From Schumannella luteola (GTDB lineage Bacteria > Actinomycetota > Actinomycetes > Actinomycetales > Microbacteriaceae): DNA of 64,000 bases. This document shows positions 25,570 to 34,334 of this stretch, one piece after another; position 1 is the stretch's first letter, and the number at the start of each line of letters is the position of its first letter. The DNA lies in the NCBI RefSeq assembly GCF_013408685.1, contig NZ_JACBZY010000001.1, forward strand, positions 3,286,001 to 3,350,000. The letters run 5' to 3'. The notes beneath the pieces are model-generated. The model saw nothing but the letters and a program-made list of their open reading frames with translations. It did not search any database and had not been told where the DNA came from. Position numbers and translations under genes: made by a program.

Positions 25570-27492
25570 TCAGTCGGAGGCGACCGGCAGGGCGGGAGTC
25601 CGACGCGCATCATCGCCGGCGACGAGAGCGACGACGCGACGCAGCTCGTCCCCCGGCGGCAGCGGGTCGACGACCGCGGGCGAGGGTCCGCGGTAGCGGG
25701 CGGCCCGGACCAGCGCGCCGAGCAGGGCGAAGTCGAGGCCGACCCAGAGCAGGGTCAGCCCGGTCGCGATGAGCGGCGCCTCGCCGGTCGCCGCCCGCAC
25801 CACGCCGATCACCGTGGCGATCGCGAGCAGCGCCATCGCGGCGAGCTGCGGCCAGATCGCCCGGTAGTCGGCGCCGCCGTCGCCCTGCTTCTCTTTCGCC
25901 GTGACCGAGAAGGAGAGGTGCTTGCCCAGCAGCGAGGCGGCGGCGCCCGAGAGCGTGGCCGAGATCCAGGTCGGGAACAGCGCGAACGACATCTGCTGAC
26001 CCCGCCACAGCCCGCCGGCGCCGCGCCCGGCGACCTGGAACAGCAGCTGGCAGAGCAGGAACATCGGCGCGAAGTAGAGCACGAAGACGCCGGCGTCGGC
26101 GGCGAGCGGGAACACGCCCGTCGTGAGGAACACGATCGGCGCCGCGAGGTAGACGAGGGCCGCGACGCCGCCCAGGTAGCTCGTCATCGTCGCCAGGTAC
26201 ATGAGTCGCTGCGCGAAGCTCAGCCCGCGCAGCAGCAGCGGGTTCTCGGCGAAGAAGACCTGCATCGAGCCGGATGCCCAGCGCTTGCGCTGGGTGAGCA
26301 TCGTGCGCACGTCCTCGGGCGCGAGCCCGTGCACGAGCACCTCGTGGTGGTAGACGCTCGTCCAGCCCATCGCGTGCAGGTGCATCGCGGTCGCCATGTC
26401 CTCGGTGATGCTCGAGGTGTCGAGCGCGTGCACGGCGATCGCCTGATCGGTGCGGGCGACCTCGACCGACTCGACCACCGCATCCAGCTCGCTGATCACT
26501 GCCGGCATCGCCTCGGTGTCGCTGTCGATGACAGCCGAGCGGATGCCGCGCTGCAGCTCCCATGAGATCTCGCTGAGCACCTCGCCGGTGCGGTGCTGGC
26601 GTTCGGCGACGGCGAGCGCGTCGAGCGCGGACTCGAGGATCGGCAGCTGGGCGGGGTCGCGCAGCGCGAGTCGGCTCTGCAGGTCGATCAGGCGCGAGCG
26701 GGCGCGGCGCAGCGCCTGGCGCATGCGGCCGCGGGCCCCGCGCGAGAAGCGGGTGAGCCCGAGCGCCATGATCGCCTCGCGGCGCAGCACGGCGTTCGAT
26801 CCGCAGAAGAAGGCCGCGCCCCAGCCGTCTTTGCCCTGCTGGATCGGACCGTAGAACAGCTCGGCGCGGCTGCCGAGCGGGTCGGCGGGGTCGACGTTCC
26901 AGAAGCTCTGCGGCGTCTGCACGAAGGCGACGGCCTCGTCGTCGAAGTAGCCGAGCACCCGATCGAGGAACCGCGGCTCGGGCACCTGGTCGGCATCGAG
27001 GATCGCGATGAAGTCGCCCGCCGTGCCGTACAGGGCGTTGTTGATGTTGCCGGCCTTGGCGAAGCGCTGCCGCCCCTGCCACTCGGGTCCGCGCGTGATG
27101 TACCCGACGCCGATCTCGGCCGCCGCCCGCCGGAAGTCAGGCCGGTCGCCGTCGTCGAGGATGTAGGTCTCGTGCGGGTAGTCGAGGTCGCGGGCGTGGA
27201 TGGCCGTGTTGAGCACGAGTTCGAGCGGCTCGTTGTAGGTCGTGATGAACACGTCGACGCTGAGGCCGGGCCGGGCCGGCGGCGCGGTCGGACGGCGCTT
27301 CGCGTTCCACATCGTGAGCGCGTAGAGCACCGACTCGCCGAGGCTGTAGGTCTCGGCGACCACGAGCGGCACGCCGATCCACCACACCGGCCACGGCACG
27401 GTCGCGCCCCAGCGCCAGCCGAGGTAGACGAGGCCGAAGGCGACGACGAGCACGGCGAGGATGCGCACCGCGACGAGGTGCCGCGGGCTCAT
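25570..27492 (-). CDS. Cellulose-synthase-like family 2 glycosyltransferase
   Basis: The 640-residue membrane protein resembles BcsA/processive GT2 enzymes that polymerise and export beta-glycans from UDP- or GDP-sugars. Two N-terminal helices are followed by the catalytic domain: DDG (113-115), DAD (166-168), FFCGSNAVLRR (228-238), TED (363-365) and QRKRW (401-405). Several membrane helices follow. There is no C-terminal PilZ domain, so no direct cyclic-di-GMP switch. Between SNAVLRR and TED lies an insert of about 110 residues (roughly 250-355), mostly helical and charged; BcsA has only a short link here. It is the first gene of an operon with STAS and GH26 genes; the 164-base gap to STAS is G-rich and gene-free. 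Confidence 0.88.
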   Translation of the reverse strand: MSPRHLVAVRILAVLVVAFGLVYLGWRWGATVPWPVWWIGVPLVVAETYSLGESVLYALTMWNAKRRPTAPPARPGLSVDVFITTYNEPLELVLNTAIHARDLDYPHETYILDDGDRPDFRRAAAEIGVGYITRGPEWQGRQRFAKAGNINNALYGTAGDFIAILDADQVPEPRFLDRVLGYFDDEAVAFVQTPQSFWNVDPADPLGSRAELFYGPIQQGKDGWGAAFFCGSNAVLRREAIMALGLTRFSRGARGRMRQALRRARSRLIDLQSRLALRDPAQLPILESALDALAVAERQHRTGEVLSEISWELQRGIRSAVIDSDTEAMPAVISELDAVVESVEVARTDQAIAVHALDTSSITEDMATAMHLHAMGWTSVYHHEVLVHGLAPEDVRTMLTQRKRWASGSMQVFFAENPLLLRGLSFAQRLMYLATMTSYLGGVAALVYLAAPIVFLTTGVFPLAADAGVFVLYFAPMFLLCQLLFQVAGRGAGGLWRGQQMSFALFPTWISATLSGAAASLLGKHLSFSVTAKEKQGDGGADYRAIWPQLAAMALLAIATVIGVVRAATGEAPLIATGLTLLWVGLDFALLGALVRAARYRGPSPAVVDPLPPGDELRRVVALVAGDDARRTPALPVASD

Positions 27493-27855
27493 CGGAGGGC
27501 TCCGGGCGTCGGTCGGACACTGCCGATGACGTCATCGTCGGCCGCGTCAGCATCGGCCTGACGGGGTCGGTGCGGGTCGTCCGGGTACGCGGGAATGCAG
27601 GGCGTCGCGGGCATGGGGGTATCCGCTCGAGCGTGGGGAGACTCGGGGTGCGCGAGGTTCGGGTTGCGCGGGCACGGCGTCGTCGGCGCGACGGCCCGGG
27701 GAGAGGCCGACGTGGGTAGCGTGCGTGCAGTGTAGGCAGACGCGAGCATCCTGCAGGTTTCCGTGACGTAAAACGTCGGCGACGATATGCACTCGACGGA
27801 AACACGAAAGCCCCGCTCGAGGCGGGGCTTCGGGTGGTGCTTTCGGCTGTTTCGG
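27493..27855. other. Spacer between the glycosyltransferase gene and tRNA-Ala
   Basis: No real gene is seen in this 363-base stretch apart from the tRNA terminator at its right end. GTTTCCGT (27757-27764) and ACGGAAAC (27796-27803) are perfect inverted copies 31 bases apart, upstream of the glycosyltransferase operon on the minus strand. GACG(TAAAA)CGTC-like symmetry lies between them. These could belong to the operon promoter or operator. Confidence 0.4.
27808..27830 (-). terminator. Rho-independent terminator of tRNA-Ala
   Basis: AAGCCCCGC (27808-27816) and GCGGGGCTT (27822-27830) form a perfect 9-bp stem with a 5-base loop. On the minus strand it is followed by TCGTGTTTCC. It lies 26 bases after the tRNA 3' end. 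Confidence 0.85.
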
Positions 27856-27928
27856 TGGACCTGAGGGGATTCGAACCCCTGACCCCCTGCATGCCATGCA
27901 GGTGCGCTACCAACTGCGCCACAGGCCC
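27856..27928 (-). tRNA. tRNA-Ala (anticodon GGC)
   Basis: The minus strand folds into a full 73-base cloverleaf. The acceptor GGGCCTG pairs with CAGGTCC (one G-T pair). The D-loop contains AGTTGGTAGCGC, the anticodon arm is CCTGC-ATGGCAT-GCAGG with anticodon GGC, and the T arm contains GGTTCGAATCC. The discriminator is A. The CCA tail is not encoded (ACCG follows). Confidence 0.97.
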
Positions 27929-28062
27929 GTGGCCCCGTGCGGGGCAACCCTTGAAGCTTACAACAGATCTGAGCGGGCGATGACCACCCCGTGAACAGGA
28001 CGCGGGTGGATGCGACGCCATCGGCGCATCCACCCGGCCCTGATCAGGGGCTTCGCCGGCGC

Positions 28063-28440
28063 TCAGTCGTCGAAGAGCTCGGAGAGCCAGTTCTTCTTCT
28101 TGCGCTGCGGCTGCTGGCCGCCGTAGCGCGGGTCGTAGCCGCGGTTGTCATAGCGACGATCGTCGCGTCGATCGTCGTAGCGTCGGTCATAGCCGGCGTC
28201 GTAGCGCGGATCGTAGGCGGGCTGAGCCACCGGGATCTGCTGCACCGGCGCCACCGGAGTGACGGGTGCGACCGGAGTCGCTGCCGCGGGCGTGGCGGGC
28301 GCCTCGGGTGTGGCGCGCTCGATGATCTTGTCGAGCTCGCCGCGATCGAGCCAGACACCGCGACAGTCGGGGCAGTAGTCGATCTCGATCCCGTTGCGCT
28401 CGCTCATCACGAGCGTGGTCTCGTCGTTCGGGCATCTCAT
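28063..28440 (-). CDS. Zinc-ribbon (zf-TFIIB) protein
   Basis: This 125-residue protein starts with a zinc ribbon: MRCPNDETTLVMSERNGIEI, then DYCPDCRGVWLDRGELDKII. This is the typical zf-TFIIB domain with one CxN and one CxxC half. A Pro/Ala/Thr/Val-rich linker follows, then a tail of Tyr-Asp-Arg repeats (YDPRYD, YDRRYDDRRDDRRYD), and the C-terminus KKKNWLSELFDD. The repeats are rich in alternating Arg and Asp and probably disordered. ATG 28440 is selected because GAGGGTGAGGGC precedes it; the 12-codon upstream extension adds nothing conserved. The function is unknown. Confidence 0.85.
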   Translation of the reverse strand: MRCPNDETTLVMSERNGIEIDYCPDCRGVWLDRGELDKIIERATPEAPATPAAATPVAPVTPVAPVQQIPVAQPAYDPRYDAGYDRRYDDRRDDRRYDNRGYDPRYGGQQPQRKKKNWLSELFDD

Positions 28441-28537
28441 GCCCTCACCCTCGCCGATCCGCTTGTGGATCGGCACAGTTACTGCAGTGGGTGCAGTTCG
28501 CGCGGCGTGCTCGCGCGAACCAGGAGCACCGCGCGGC

Positions 28538-28918
28538 TCAGGCCGTGCGCTCGCCGTGCTCCGGCAGATCGAGCGCGATCGCCGGGCAGTCCTTCCACAG
28601 GCGCTCGAGCGAGTAGTACGAGCGGTCCTCCTCGTGAAAGACGTGCACGACCAGATCGCCGAAGTCGATCAGCACCCAGCGGCCCTCGGAGCGACCCTCG
28701 CGGCGCAGCGGCTTCGCGCCCGCCTCGATGAGCTTGTCTTCGACCTCGGAGGCGATCGCGAGCACGTTGCGCTCGTTGCGCCCGGTCGCGAGCAGGAACA
28801 CGTCGGTCAGCGGCAGCGGGCCGGTGACATCCAGCGCGACCAGATCTTCAGCCTGCTTGTCGTCGGCCGCGAGGGCGGCGATGCGCAGAAGCTCGAGGGC
28901 ACGGTCGGATGCGGTCAC
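28538..28918 (-). CDS. rsfS: Ribosome silencing factor
   Basis: RsfS binds ribosomal protein uL14 and blocks joining of the subunits when nutrients are scarce. The 126-residue product shows the family hallmarks AADDKQAEDLVALDVTGPLPLTDVFLLATG, RNERNVLAIASEVEDKL and GRWVLIDFGDLVVHVFHEEDRSYYSLERLW. The start is GTG 28918. It lies downstream of nadD and the large acidic protein on the same strand, the usual location next to nadD in actinobacteria. Confidence 0.95.
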   Translation of the reverse strand: MTASDRALELLRIAALAADDKQAEDLVALDVTGPLPLTDVFLLATGRNERNVLAIASEVEDKLIEAGAKPLRREGRSEGRWVLIDFGDLVVHVFHEEDRSYYSLERLWKDCPAIALDLPEHGERTA

Positions 28919-28979
28919 GGATACCTCAGGGTGGTGGTGGATGTGCGGGGTGCGAGCGCGCAGCGGGTCACGCGCGAGC

Positions 28980-31400
28980 TCAGAACTGGCCCGTGACGAG
29001 GCTGAAGACCAGCACGCCGGCGACGAGCACGGCGAGCGAGGCGCTCGCGATGATCAGCACCGTCAGCGTGCGGTTGCCGCGGGGCTTCGGGTTCGACATC
29101 ATGCCGCGCGTCGACGTGTGCGTGCTGACCGCGCGGATCGCGCGCACCGGCTGCGAGTCGGTCGACGCGACCTGGTGGTCGCCCGGGTCGAGCTCGTGGT
29201 CGAGCGCCGACTCGTCGAGCTGAGTGGGGTGCGCCCCGGTCGACGAGAGGCTGCGGGGCAGGTCGATCGACCCTGTGATGATGATCTCGCCGGTGGTCGT
29301 GAGCGGACCCGCGAGCTCCGGCTGCGGGATCGACGGCAGCACGAGCGCGTTGGTCGTGACCACGCCGTGGCCGCCGATGACGTCGCGGCTCGCGACGAAG
29401 TCGCCGTGCGCATCCTGATCGGTGTCCGACCAGTGCGTCGCCGTCGAGGGCTCGTCGACCGGCGGAAGCGGCTCGGCCCGCAGCGGCGTGACGTCGACGA
29501 CGACCGGGTGGGCCTCGACCGGAGCGTCGGCCGGTGCGGGCTCGACGATGATCTCATCGGCGTCGTCGGCCTCGCCCTGCTGCGGAGGCTCGGGCGCACG
29601 CCAGGCCGAGGGGGCCGGCATATCGACGCGGTCGGAGACCGACGGCGCGGCGCCGAGGTACGACGCGGGATCGCCGTTCGGCTCCGCGGGTGCGGCACCG
29701 GGAGGCGGCAGGTCGCTGAGCGAGGGCAGCTGCGGCTCGTCGCCGGCAGGCTCGGATTCCTCGGCGGCGGCGATCTCGTCGGTGACGGAGGGCACGTCGG
29801 CGGGAGTCTCGTCGACCTCCGCGTCGGCAGCGTCGTCGGTTTCGGCGGGAGCGTCGGCCTCGGCGGGAGCGTCGTCGGCGACGATCCGCTCGGGAGCGTC
29901 GTCGGCGGCGGGCTCGGCATCCTCGGCGGCGAGCTCGGCGTCGGCGTCGTTCGAATCGGCCTCAGCCTCACGCCCGACAGCGGTCTCGTCGGCAGCATCG
30001 GCGTCAGCGGTGTCGGCGCCATCGGCCCGGCTCGACTCGTCGGAGGCAGCCTCATCGCTCGGGGCGGACTCCGCCTCGGCCTCGGAATCGGGAGTCTCGA
30101 CGGCTTCCGACTCGTCCGTGACGGCGGCGGTCTCGTCCGCCGGCGCATCCTCGGCGGCGTCCTCGCTCGCGGCGGGCGGCGGCGTCGGGGCGCCGAACAG
30201 CAGCTCGTCGATGCTCGGGGCTGCGGGGGCGGCCGGGGCGTCGGAGCCGCTGAGCAGCTGGTCGAAGACCGAGCCCTCTCCGGCGGCATCCGGGCTCCAG
30301 CGCGCCGGTGCCGGCGGCTCGACGAGCTCGACCGGCTCCGGCGGAGCGGAGATGAACGGGGTGGACGGCGCGGTCGGCTCGACCGACTCCGCCGCGGCGG
30401 CGTGGGTCTCGGCCTCATCCGTCGACAGGTCGACGGCGGCATCCGCCTCGTCGGCCTCCGTGGACTCGGGGGCAGCGGCGTCGTCCGCGACCGGGGTCTC
30501 AGGCGCGGCGTCGGCGGATTCGACCGACTCGGCCGGAGTGCCGACCTCGGCATCCACCGCACCCTCGGCGAGGAAGGACTCCTCTTCGGCGAGCTCGTCG
30601 GCATCCGCCTCGGCCGGCTCGTCCGAGGCGGGCGACACCGCATCCGGAACGTCCGTGAAGACGGGAGCCCACTCGGGGCGCTCGGTCGCGGGACGGTCGA
30701 TCGGCGCGGGCTCGTCGACCGACTCGGCCGGGGGCGCCTCAGCGGGCTCGCCCTTGCCCGGGCGCTCCTGCGGGAGCCCGGTGATCGAGGTCACGAAGAT
30801 GTCGGGCGCCGGCACACCGGTCTTCGCGGCCTCGGCGGCGCGGGCCTCGCGCAGGGCGCGCAGCTCACGGCGCGTCATCGTGCGCTCGCCGTTGAAGATC
30901 GGGATCGACTCCGTGATGGGCGGCGGCTCGTTCACGCCCGACTCGGCGGCCGGCGGGATGACCTCGTCGCGACGCGCGGTCTGGTAGTCGAGCTCGCCGT
31001 GCTCATCGGCCTGACCCTGCGCGGCCTGGTCGGCGGTCGAGGAGAAGGGATTACGCGTCTGCGTGTAGGCGGGCGCCCACGACGGCACTCCGGTGCGCCC
31101 CTCGGGGCTGAAGTCGCGCGGGCGGTAGCCCGGGCCATCCACCTGCTCGATCGCCTCGGTCGGCGGCAGCTGGTCGTCGTCGCGACGGGGGCGGAAGGCG
31201 CCGCCGTCGGAGCCGCCGCGCTCCTGCGTGATGTAGCTGAGCGGCTCGGCCGGTCCGCGAGGCGACAGCGGGGTCGCGCGCGGGGCGTCAGCGGAGTCGT
31301 CGTTCTGGCCGTCGCCGGAGTCGGCACGGCTCGGGTCGGCACCGTGCGCCTCGTTGCGGAGACGCCGACGCGACCACTGCTGGTCGTCGGGTTCGGTCAT
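28980..31400 (-). CDS. Large acidic, low-complexity protein with one C-terminal membrane helix
   Basis: The product has 806 residues. Residues 1-200 contain mixed charged sequence including [18 protein letters not shown]; about 220-640 are almost entirely Ala, Glu, Asp, Pro, Ser and Thr; and a more ordered part near 640-760 ([42 protein letters not shown]) precedes a single membrane helix at the end ([18 protein letters not shown]). The C-terminus is about 10 residues beyond it, so the bulk is presumably on one side as a tail-anchored protein. The ATG overlaps the nadD stop by four bases. Orthologs between nadD and rsfS occur in related genera, but I know of no function. The low-complexity middle is acidic and probably disordered. 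Confidence 0.8.
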   Translation of the reverse strand: MTEPDDQQWSRRRLRNEAHGADPSRADSGDGQNDDSADAPRATPLSPRGPAEPLSYITQERGGSDGGAFRPRRDDDQLPPTEAIEQVDGPGYRPRDFSPEGRTGVPSWAPAYTQTRNPFSSTADQAAQGQADEHGELDYQTARRDEVIPPAAESGVNEPPPITESIPIFNGERTMTRRELRALREARAAEAAKTGVPAPDIFVTSITGLPQERPGKGEPAEAPPAESVDEPAPIDRPATERPEWAPVFTDVPDAVSPASDEPAEADADELAEEESFLAEGAVDAEVGTPAESVESADAAPETPVADDAAAPESTEADEADAAVDLSTDEAETHAAAAESVEPTAPSTPFISAPPEPVELVEPPAPARWSPDAAGEGSVFDQLLSGSDAPAAPAAPSIDELLFGAPTPPPAASEDAAEDAPADETAAVTDESEAVETPDSEAEAESAPSDEAASDESSRADGADTADADAADETAVGREAEADSNDADAELAAEDAEPAADDAPERIVADDAPAEADAPAETDDAADAEVDETPADVPSVTDEIAAAEESEPAGDEPQLPSLSDLPPPGAAPAEPNGDPASYLGAAPSVSDRVDMPAPSAWRAPEPPQQGEADDADEIIVEPAPADAPVEAHPVVVDVTPLRAEPLPPVDEPSTATHWSDTDQDAHGDFVASRDVIGGHGVVTTNALVLPSIPQPELAGPLTTTGEIIITGSIDLPRSLSSTGAHPTQLDESALDHELDPGDHQVASTDSQPVRAIRAVSTHTSTRGMMSNPKPRGNRTLTVLIIASASLAVLVAGVLVFSLVTGQF

Positions 31401-31999
31401 GTCTCACTCCGGTAGAGATGGTGCTTGGAGATGTACTGGACGACCCCGTCGGGAACCAGATACCAGACGGGGTGTCCCCGCCCCACTCGTGCGCGGCAGT
31501 CCGTCGACGAGATGGCCAGCGCCGGTATTTCCAGAGAGCTTACGCCGTGCTTCGGCAATCCGCGAATGCTCAGCTGGTGCCCCGGGCGCGAGACGGCGAC
31601 GAAATGCGCCAGCTCCCACAGCTCGTCGTGGTCCTTCCACTCGAGGATCTGCGCGACCGCGTCAGCCCCCGTGATGAAGAAGAGATCGGCGTCGGGGTGC
31701 TCGTCGCGCACGTCCCGCAGGGTGTCGATCGTGTAGGTCGGACCGTGCCGGTCGATGTCGACGCGGCTGACCGTGAAGTCGGGGTTGGATGCGGTGGCGA
31801 CCACCGTCATCAGGTAGCGGTCCTCGGCGCGCGAGACCTCGCTCTTCATCCACGGCTGTCCGGTCGGCACGAAGACGACCTCGTCGAGATCGAAGTGCTG
31901 CTTGACCTCGCTCGCCGCCACGAGGTGACCGTGATGGATCGGGTCGAAGGTGCCGCCCATCACGCCGATCCGCCGGCGCCGCGGCTCGGATGCCGTCAT
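31397..31999 (-). CDS. nadD: Nicotinate-nucleotide adenylyltransferase
   Basis: NadD makes nicotinate adenine dinucleotide from nicotinate mononucleotide and ATP in NAD synthesis. The 200-residue product has the nucleotidyltransferase motif [17 protein letters not shown], a central [12 protein letters not shown], and the C-terminal [10 protein letters not shown] (ISSTxxR) motif. ATG 31999 begins the conserved part; the longer frame overlaps the next gene. It overlaps the following acidic-protein gene by four bases, so its expression is coupled to that gene. Confidence 0.96.
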   Translation of the reverse strand: MTASEPRRRRIGVMGGTFDPIHHGHLVAASEVKQHFDLDEVVFVPTGQPWMKSEVSRAEDRYLMTVVATASNPDFTVSRVDIDRHGPTYTIDTLRDVRDEHPDADLFFITGADAVAQILEWKDHDELWELAHFVAVSRPGHQLSIRGLPKHGVSSLEIPALAISSTDCRARVGRGHPVWYLVPDGVVQYISKHHLYRSET

Positions 32000-32009
32000 G
32001 CGGGGAGGC

Positions 32010-32243
32010 TCAGTGAGCGCCCTGTCCGTGCGAGTGGCCGGTCGACCCCTCGTCCATGCCCGAGGTGTGCTCGACGGCGTCGCCGACCTTGTCGCTGTGG
32101 CGGTTCGCGACGTCGCGGTAGCTCCACACCACGAACGCGGCGCCGATGAAGATGACGGCCGCGATGAGCGGGAACACCCAGGTCGGGGCGAAGATCGGGT
32201 GGTGCTCCTCCGCTTCGGCGAGGACCAGGGCAAGCGTCGTCAT
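32010..32243 (-). CDS. Small single-helix membrane protein
   Basis: This 77-residue protein has a short hydrophobic and acidic N-terminus ([21 protein letters not shown]), one membrane helix ([21 protein letters not shown]) and a soluble His/Gly-rich tail ending [12 protein letters not shown]. It lies between proA and nadD on the same strand, with 10 bases to nadD, so it is probably part of that operon. Similar small proteins occur at this position in related actinobacteria, without known function. Confidence 0.75.
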   Translation of the reverse strand: MTTLALVLAEAEEHHPIFAPTWVFPLIAAVIFIGAAFVVWSYRDVANRHSDKVGDAVEHTSGMDEGSTGHSHGQGAH

Positions 32244-32268
32244 GAGGCCGAGTCTAGCGGTCGCGGGA

Positions 32269-33543
32269 TCAGCCGCGGACCTGCCCCGCGCCGCGCACGA
32301 GCCACTTGGTGCTGGTCAGCTCGGGCAGTCCCATCGGGCCGCGCGCGTGCAGCTTCTGCGTCGAGATGCCGACCTCGGCGCCGAAGCCGAACTGCCCGCC
32401 GTCGGTGAAGCGCGTCGAGGCGTTCACCATCACCGCGGCGGAGTCGACCTCAGCGAGGAAGCGCTCAGCGCGGGCGAGGTCGTTCGTCACGATCGTCTCG
32501 GTGTGATGGGTCGAGTGGCGGCGGATGTGGTCGAGCGCCGCATCCAGGTCGTCGACGACCGCGACCGACAGGTCGAGGCTCATGTACTCGGTGTCCCAGT
32601 CCTCGTCGGTGGCCGGCTCCGCGTCGGCGACGATCGCGCGGGCGCGCTCGTCGGCGTGCAGCGTGACCCCCTGCTCGCGCAGCGCCGCGGCGAGCGGAGG
32701 CAGCAGACGCTCGACGTCGCCCGCATCCACCAGCAGCGTCTCGAGCGCGTTGCAGACGCTGGGGCGGTGCACCTTCGAGTTGACGACGATGTCGACGGCC
32801 ATGTCGAGGTCGGCGCCGCGGTCGACGAAGGCGTGCACGACGCCGGCGCCGGTCTCGATGACGGGAACGGTCGACTCCTCGACGACGGTGCGGATGAGCC
32901 CGGCGCTGCCGCGCGGGATGAGCACGTCGATGCCGCCGCGGGCCCGCATGAGCGCGGTGGCGCCCGCGCGGCCGAAGTCGTCGACGGTCTGCACCGCGTC
33001 GGCGGGGAGCCCGGCCGAGGCGAGCGCGTCGCGCAGCAGGCCGACGAGCACGCGGTTCGTGTTCTCGGCAGCCGATCCGCCGCGCAGCACGACGGCGTTG
33101 CCGCTCTTCAGCGCGAGGGCGGCGATGTCGACCGTGACGTTCGGGCGGGCCTCGTAGATCGCGCCGACGACGCCGAAGGGCACGCGCACCTGGCTGAGCT
33201 TGAGTCCGTTGGGGAGCGTGGATCCACGCACGATCTCGCCGACCGGGTCGGTGAGCGCGATCACCTCGCGCACGGCGCCGCCGAGGGCGCGCAGCCGGGC
33301 GTCGTCGAGCTGGAGACGGTCCTGCAGACCGACGCTCATGCCGTTCTCACGGCCGTTCGCGAGGTCGAGGTCGTTGGCCGGCGAGACCGCCTCGGCCGAT
33401 GACTCGACCGCCTGCGCGATGGCCTCGAGCGCCTGGTTCTTCTGGGCGGCCGTCGCGGTGGCGAGGATGCGGGCGGCGGCGCGGGCCGCGTCCAGTCGCT
33501 CGTCGATCGTGCGGGCGTCGGTGCCGGACAGCGTGTCGGTCAT
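32269..33543 (-). CDS. proA: Gamma-glutamyl phosphate reductase
   Basis: ProA reduces gamma-glutamyl phosphate to glutamate semialdehyde for proline synthesis. The 424-residue protein has the aldehyde-dehydrogenase-type cofactor domain and the catalytic Cys264 in VHRPSVCNALETLL. Other marks are GRENGMSVGLQDRLQLD, VPFGVVGAIYEARPNVT and LKSGNAVVLRGGSAAENTN. In most relatives proA follows proB directly; here a GntR gene and an MFS gene lie between them. The ATG at 33543 is the first start of the conserved region. Confidence 0.96.
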   Translation of the reverse strand: MTDTLSGTDARTIDERLDAARAAARILATATAAQKNQALEAIAQAVESSAEAVSPANDLDLANGRENGMSVGLQDRLQLDDARLRALGGAVREVIALTDPVGEIVRGSTLPNGLKLSQVRVPFGVVGAIYEARPNVTVDIAALALKSGNAVVLRGGSAAENTNRVLVGLLRDALASAGLPADAVQTVDDFGRAGATALMRARGGIDVLIPRGSAGLIRTVVEESTVPVIETGAGVVHAFVDRGADLDMAVDIVVNSKVHRPSVCNALETLLVDAGDVERLLPPLAAALREQGVTLHADERARAIVADAEPATDEDWDTEYMSLDLSVAVVDDLDAALDHIRRHSTHHTETIVTNDLARAERFLAEVDSAAVMVNASTRFTDGGQFGFGAEVGISTQKLHARGPMGLPELTSTKWLVRGAGQVRG

Positions 33544-33598
33544 GCCGGGATTCTAGGGCGTGTGCGTCGGGCGGTGCGGGCGGCACCGTACCCGCCGA

Positions 33599-34270
33599 TC
33601 AGGTGACGTGCAGTCCGCGGGTGCGGTCGGGGGCGAGCGCCGCGGCGGTGCGCTCGCGCGCCGCGCGGGCGTGGGCGCGCACGAGCCGCTCGGCCTCGTC
33701 GGCGTCGCCGGACTGCACCGCGGCGAGGATGGCGCGGTGCTCGGCCGCGCTGCGCTCGCGCGATCCGACGGTGCGCACCTCGAGCCAGCGCGCCCGCTCG
33801 AGCCGCGCGAGCGCCGCGGCGACGGCGTCGGCGAGGAAGCGGTTGCCCCCGGCCGCGGCCAGCCTGCTGTGGAAGCTGCGGCTCGCGCCGAGCAGCTCGT
33901 CGGGCTCCCCCGGCTCGCCGTCGACGAGGGCGTGCAGGGTCGCGAGCTCGGCGGCATCCACCCGTCCGACCGCGAGCCGCACCGCGGCGGCCTCGACGGC
34001 CTCGCGGAACTCCGCCGCCTGGTCGAGCTCGTGCCGGTCGAGCGGTGCGACGATCCAGCCGCGGCCGTCGCGGCGCAGCAGACCCTGCGCCTCGAGCCGC
34101 ACCATGGCGGCGCGCACGGGAGTGCGGGATGCCCCGGCGAGCGACTCGAGTCCGCGCTCGCTGACGCGATCCCCCGGACGCAGCTCGAGCTCGAGCACCG
34201 CGGAGCGCAGGCGCGCGTAGGCGGCGTCGGCCTGGCGCGGCGTCGTGTCGGATGCGGTGTCTCCGGTCAC
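33599..34270 (-). CDS. GntR-family regulator (FCD type)
   Basis: This 223-residue repressor-type protein has an N-terminal winged helix (about residues 14-80: AAYARLRSAVLELELRPGDRVSERGL with SRTPVRAAMVRLEAQGLL) and a C-terminal FCD all-helical domain that binds small carboxylic acids and often a metal. The histidine residues in FHSRLAAAGGN and AAEHRAILAAV fit FCD metal ligands. GTG 34270 follows AAGGGG at good spacing. It is divergent from an MFS gene with a perfect palindrome in between, so it probably represses that transporter in the absence of its substrate. Confidence 0.87.
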   Translation of the reverse strand: MTGDTASDTTPRQADAAYARLRSAVLELELRPGDRVSERGLESLAGASRTPVRAAMVRLEAQGLLRRDGRGWIVAPLDRHELDQAAEFREAVEAAAVRLAVGRVDAAELATLHALVDGEPGEPDELLGASRSFHSRLAAAGGNRFLADAVAAALARLERARWLEVRTVGSRERSAAEHRAILAAVQSGDADEAERLVRAHARAARERTAAALAPDRTRGLHVT

Positions 34271-34298
34271 GCGGGGCCCCTTCGTCTCGGCGATCGGT

Positions 34299-34310
34299 TT
34301 GGTATACCAA
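34299..34310. promoter_or_regulatory. Probable GntR operator palindrome
   Basis: TTGGTATACCAA (34299-34310) is a perfect 12-base palindrome lying between the divergent GntR and MFS genes. It fits the FadR/FCD consensus TNGT-Nx-ACNA. A partial second half, ACGGTAT, begins at 34312. Confidence 0.78.
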
Positions 34311-34334
34311 CACGGTATCCCATAACCTCGCTCC

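Noticed and set aside
27854-27856. Missing CCA at the tRNA-Ala 3' end as a sign of degeneration
   Set aside because: Many actinobacterial tRNA genes lack encoded CCA; the cloverleaf is intact and a terminator follows.
28728-31415. Long plus-strand frames rich in Arg/Gly or in Ser across the acidic protein gene
   Set aside because: They arise from the GC-rich low-complexity codons on the other strand; the minus frame has the membrane helix and the ATGA overlap with nadD.
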